From assembly GCA_036382905.1 (NCBI GenBank), contig DASVPL010000133.1, positions 1 through 24,951 of the forward strand: 24,951 bases of DNA, in the 5' to 3' direction. Position 1 is the first letter of the stretch. Every line of letters begins with the position of its first letter. Positions 22,527-24,951 of the stretch are shown here, in pieces. The translations under genes and the position numbers were made by a program. This DNA is from AC-37 sp036382905 (GTDB lineage Bacteria; Actinomycetota; Thermoleophilia; Solirubrobacterales; Thermoleophilaceae). A model generated the notes under the pieces. The model searched no databases, had not been told where the DNA came from, and worked only from the letters and a program-made list of their open reading frames with translations.

Positions 22527-23530
22527 TGGTGACGACGGGGACCGTCACAACCGATCGCGCGTCCGAGCTGGAGCTCAGCTCCGAGCACCCGATCCCGCGG
22601 GAGGTCGTGCACAAGCTCGCCGTGGCGGAGGTCTTCGTTACCGACAGCGCCCGGCTGTCGGATGACAGCATGCTGCTCGCGGGCGAGCTACCCCGCAGCC
22701 ACTACTACTACAGCGACGGAGGGAGCTTCCCGGCCCGGTTCGACGTCATGCCGATCCTCGAGCTGTGCCGGCAGGCCTGCTTCGTCATGTCGCACCGCCA
22801 GCTCGGCGTGCCGATCGGGCAGCAGTTCATCCTCCGGTCGCTGGGCGTGGAGCTGGACCCGGCGGCGATCTTCCAGCGCCAGGAGGAGCCGCTGCGCGTG
22901 ACCGTCCGGTGCGACGTGCTGAGGCGCTGGACGGACGGCGACCGGCTCGTCGGGGCGCTGTGGCGCTTCACGCTGCGGACTCCGCGCGAGCTTCCGGTGG
23001 CGACCGCGACGGCCGCCATGTCGTGGATGCCGAAGGAGAGGTGGGCCGAGGTTCGAGCCGGTAACCGGACGCAGCGCGGGCTGCCGCCCGAGATCGCCTA
23101 CGCCCGCCCCGGCTGGTCGAACGTCCCGCCCGCGAGCGTGGGGCGGGAGTGCCGCGAGAACGTCGTGGTCTCCGACATCCAGCTGCGGGACGGCGGCGTG
23201 CGGGCGACGCTGATCGCCGACATCCTCCATCCCGGGCTGTTCGACCACTACGTCGATCACCTCTCCGGCATGCTCGAGGCCGAGGCGTGCCGGCAGCTCG
23301 CGCTGTGCTGTGCGGGAGGGGGGCTGCCCGTCAGCCGCGACGTGGCAGTCAGCGCGATCGACGTCGCCTTCGCCGCCGTGGGTGAGCTCGACCTGCCGAC
23401 GCTCTGCACCGCGGCCGTCCAGCCCGTGGACGGCGCGTGCGATACGCGGCGCGTCGATGCCGAGCTGACCCAGCAGGGCGATCCGCTGTGCAGGGCGACG
23501 CTGACGGTCTCGACCGGTCCGGACGCGTGA
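22526..23530 (+). CDS. AfsA-like gamma-butyrolactone biosynthesis enzyme
   Basis: A 334-residue protein with two A-factor (AfsA) hotdog domains. The first, about residues 25-160, has VHKLAVAEVFVTD, LPRSHYYYSD and MPILELCRQACFVMSHRQLG. The second, about 205-330, has LHPGLFDHYVDHLSGMLEAEACRQLA. In Streptomyces, AfsA condenses a beta-ketoacyl carrier-protein thioester with dihydroxyacetone phosphate, the key step to butyrolactone autoinducers; other homologues make related butenolides and furans. The carrier protein and fatty acyl-AMP ligase of the divergent operon could supply the acyl chain. GTG 22526 shares a base with the upstream TAG; GTG 22529 is equally possible. The stop overlaps the next gene (GTGA). 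Family call firm; the substrate is inference. Confidence 0.87.
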   Translation: MVTTGTVTTDRASELELSSEHPIPREVVHKLAVAEVFVTDSARLSDDSMLLAGELPRSHYYYSDGGSFPARFDVMPILELCRQACFVMSHRQLGVPIGQQFILRSLGVELDPAAIFQRQEEPLRVTVRCDVLRRWTDGDRLVGALWRFTLRTPRELPVATATAAMSWMPKERWAEVRAGNRTQRGLPPEIAYARPGWSNVPPASVGRECRENVVVSDIQLRDGGVRATLIADILHPGLFDHYVDHLSGMLEAEACRQLALCCAGGGLPVSRDVAVSAIDVAFAAVGELDLPTLCTAAVQPVDGACDTRRVDAELTQQGDPLCRATLTVSTGPDA

Positions 23531-24270
23531 CGGGGCACTTCCAGATCGCCGACCGCGTGCTCGCGTCGCGGCTGATGCTCGGGACCGGCGGCTTTCGCAG
23601 CCTCGAGACGCTGGCCCGGTGCCTGCGCGCCGGGCCGGTGGAGATCTGCACCGTGGCGCTGCGCCGCGTCGGGTCGACGCCGCGCCAGCCGGTGCTCCAG
23701 GTGCTCGACGCCGCGGGCGTCAGCGTCCTCCCGAACACGGCCGGCTGCCACACCGCGCGCGACGCGGTCGTCACCGCCCGGCTCGCGCGCGAGGCGTTCG
23801 AGACGGACTGGATCAAGCTCGAGATCGTCGGCGACCGGCGGACCCTCATGCCGGACGCGCGCGAGCTGCTCGACGCCGCGGCGACGCTCGCCGGCGAGGG
23901 GTTCGTCGTCCTGCCGTACTCGACCGACGATCCGGTCCTGGCGCGCCGGCTGGAGGACGCCGGATGCGCGGCGATCTGTCCCGGCGGCTCGCCGATCGGC
24001 AGCGGGATGGGCCTCAACAACCCGAGCAACCTGGCGCTGCTGTGCGAGAACGCGGGCGTTCCCGTCGTCCTGGACGCCGGCATCGGCACGGCTTCCGACG
24101 CTGCGCTCGCGATCGAGCTCGGGTGCGACGCCGTGATGACCGCGACCGGGATATCCCGCGCGCGGGACCCGGTCGGGATGGCGAGGGCGCTGCACGGCGC
24201 CGTCCAGGCGGGCTACCTGGCGCGGGTGGGGGAGCGCGTGCCGCGGCTGCCGGCAGGGGCGGCGGCATGA
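23527..24270 (+). CDS. ThiG (thiazole synthase) paralogue in a non-thiamine operon
   Basis: A 247-residue TIM-barrel protein of the ThiG family. In thiamine synthesis ThiG forms the thiazole ring from deoxyxylulose phosphate, dehydroglycine and ThiS-thiocarboxylate, through a Schiff base with a lysine. That lysine is present as Lys97 in DWIKLEIVGD. LMLGTGGF, NTAGCHTA, FVVLPYSTDDPVLARRLEDAG, GSPIGSG and VLDAGIGTASDAALAIELGCDAV all align with ThiG. Differences: CPGGSPIGSG where ThiG has MPLGSPIGSG, and MTATGIS where ThiG has LLNTAIA, near the active site. No ThiS, ThiF, ThiC, ThiO/H or TPP riboswitch is present. The known ThiG homologue BexX makes a 2-thiosugar, so non-thiamine roles exist. GTGA overlap upstream, ATGA overlap downstream. 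Confidence 0.85.
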   Translation: MTGHFQIADRVLASRLMLGTGGFRSLETLARCLRAGPVEICTVALRRVGSTPRQPVLQVLDAAGVSVLPNTAGCHTARDAVVTARLAREAFETDWIKLEIVGDRRTLMPDARELLDAAATLAGEGFVVLPYSTDDPVLARRLEDAGCAAICPGGSPIGSGMGLNNPSNLALLCENAGVPVVLDAGIGTASDAALAIELGCDAVMTATGISRARDPVGMARALHGAVQAGYLARVGERVPRLPAGAAA

Positions 24271-24951
24271 CGGCGCGCGGCGGGTCGGCGGGCACGACGG
24301 CCTCGGAGCCCGCGGTGCTCGAGCGCAGGCTCGGCGACTACCACGACGTGACGATGGCCGAGGTGCTCGGCATCGTCGGGTACCTGCGCGACGACGGCGA
24401 CTCGGTGATCGTCGGAGGGTCGCTCGCCATCGGCCTCGGCAACGGGCTCAGCGACCTGGACGTCGTGGTCGCCGGCCGGGAGACGCCGGCATCCCAGGTT
24501 CCGCTCGAGCACTGGGTGAAGTCGCTGCGCGTCGACGTCTGGCTCCGGAGCCAGCGCGACGTCGACGCCCTCTTCGAGCGCGCCGAGAGCGCGCTGGAGA
24601 GCGAGCGCCCACTCCAGGGAGCGTTCGGCAGCGTGGACGAGGAGCAGGAGCTCAAGCTGCTCCACCGCGTCGCGTTCGGCCTGCATTGGGACGGGCCGGA
24701 GCTGGTCCCGTCCACGCGCGACTACCCCGACATCGCGCGCGACCTCCTCGTGCGCGAGTACGCGGAGCGGATGCGCGAGTCCGCGTGCGTCGCCACGCTC
24801 GCCCACGCCGCCGGCCGCGACCGGGCGGCGGCGGTCAACGCGCGGCTGGCGGTCGAGGAGGCGATGCAGGCCGTACTCGCGGCGCGCGGCCACCCGTGGA
24901 GTGGCGACAAGTGGCTCCAGGTCCGCTTGCAGGAGCACGAGGGCGAGTGCC
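24267..24951 (+). CDS. Nucleotidyltransferase-fold protein, 3' end cut by window
   Basis: At least 228 residues. VIVGGSLAIGLGNGLSDLDV (about 48-66) is the Gly-Ser...Asp-x-Asp signature of the polymerase-beta-like nucleotidyltransferase fold (Gly51-Ser52, Asp63 and Asp65). A third acidic residue is probably in LRVDVWLRS. The following helical part (SVDEEQELKLLHRVAFGL and onward) resembles the substrate-binding helices of this fold. It may transfer a nucleotide to a small molecule or protein; the acceptor is unknown. ATG 24267 overlaps the ThiG-like stop (ATGA), so the protein is made with the ThiG-like enzyme. The gene runs off the window end. Confidence 0.72.
   Translation, partial: MTARGGSAGTTASEPAVLERRLGDYHDVTMAEVLGIVGYLRDDGDSVIVGGSLAIGLGNGLSDLDVVVAGRETPASQVPLEHWVKSLRVDVWLRSQRDVDALFERAESALESERPLQGAFGSVDEEQELKLLHRVAFGLHWDGPELVPSTRDYPDIARDLLVREYAERMRESACVATLAHAAGRDRAAAVNARLAVEEAMQAVLAARGHPWSGDKWLQVRLQEHEGEC

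Overview
The window is about 25 kb of very GC-rich DNA with tightly packed genes, strong G/C preference at third codon positions and frequent GTG starts. Gene content fits an actinomycete: an LmbU-type regulator, an AfsA-like (A-factor/gamma-butyrolactone) synthase, a fatty acyl-AMP ligase and an acyl-CoA carboxylase beta subunit. A deep lineage such as Thermoleophilia/Solirubrobacterales is my guess, and the sequence does not prove it. I saw no rRNA, tRNA, CRISPR array, insertion sequence or phage gene.

Left part (1-11040), ordinary metabolism and transport. A short-chain dehydrogenase (cut by the window edge) follows a TetR regulator. Divergent from them is a DHA2-family drug exporter, and the gap between holds several operator-like palindromes. 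Next come an acyl-CoA carboxylase beta subunit with a small acidic protein just upstream (both minus strand), a second MFS transporter with an extra N-terminal membrane hairpin, and a rubredoxin that looks leaderless. A minus-strand run of Crp/Fnr-like regulator, LmbU-like regulator and short hotdog-fold protein follows. It is divergent from an ETF-quinone oxidoreductase that lacks one expected iron-sulfur cysteine.

Right part (11161-24951), an unusual bidirectional locus. From a gap of only 54 bp near 20.58 kb, seven minus-strand genes run leftward with overlapping stop and start codons: ABC ATPase, ABC-2 permease, acyl carrier protein, fatty acyl-AMP ligase, acyl reductase-like SDR, UbiA-like membrane prenyltransferase and a PEP-synthase-like phosphotransferase. 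Rightward run a nitroreductase-family flavoprotein, a long NDP-kinase-like protein, an AfsA-like enzyme, a ThiG (thiazole synthase) paralogue and a nucleotidyltransferase-fold protein cut by the window end. The last four are overlapping or coupled. A SAM-dependent methyltransferase converges on the leftward operon and overlaps its end by 53 bp.

Taken together, the right part looks like a biosynthesis and export locus. A fatty acid would be activated by the ligase, loaded on the carrier protein, then reduced and/or condensed by the AfsA-like enzyme, with possible prenyl transfer, phosphotransfer, ThiG-type sulfur or heterocycle chemistry and nucleotidyl transfer, and an ABC exporter for the product. 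I do not recognise this combination as a described pathway. It is the best candidate here for a new natural-product or signalling system. The product is not known, and the assignment of steps is inference from families.
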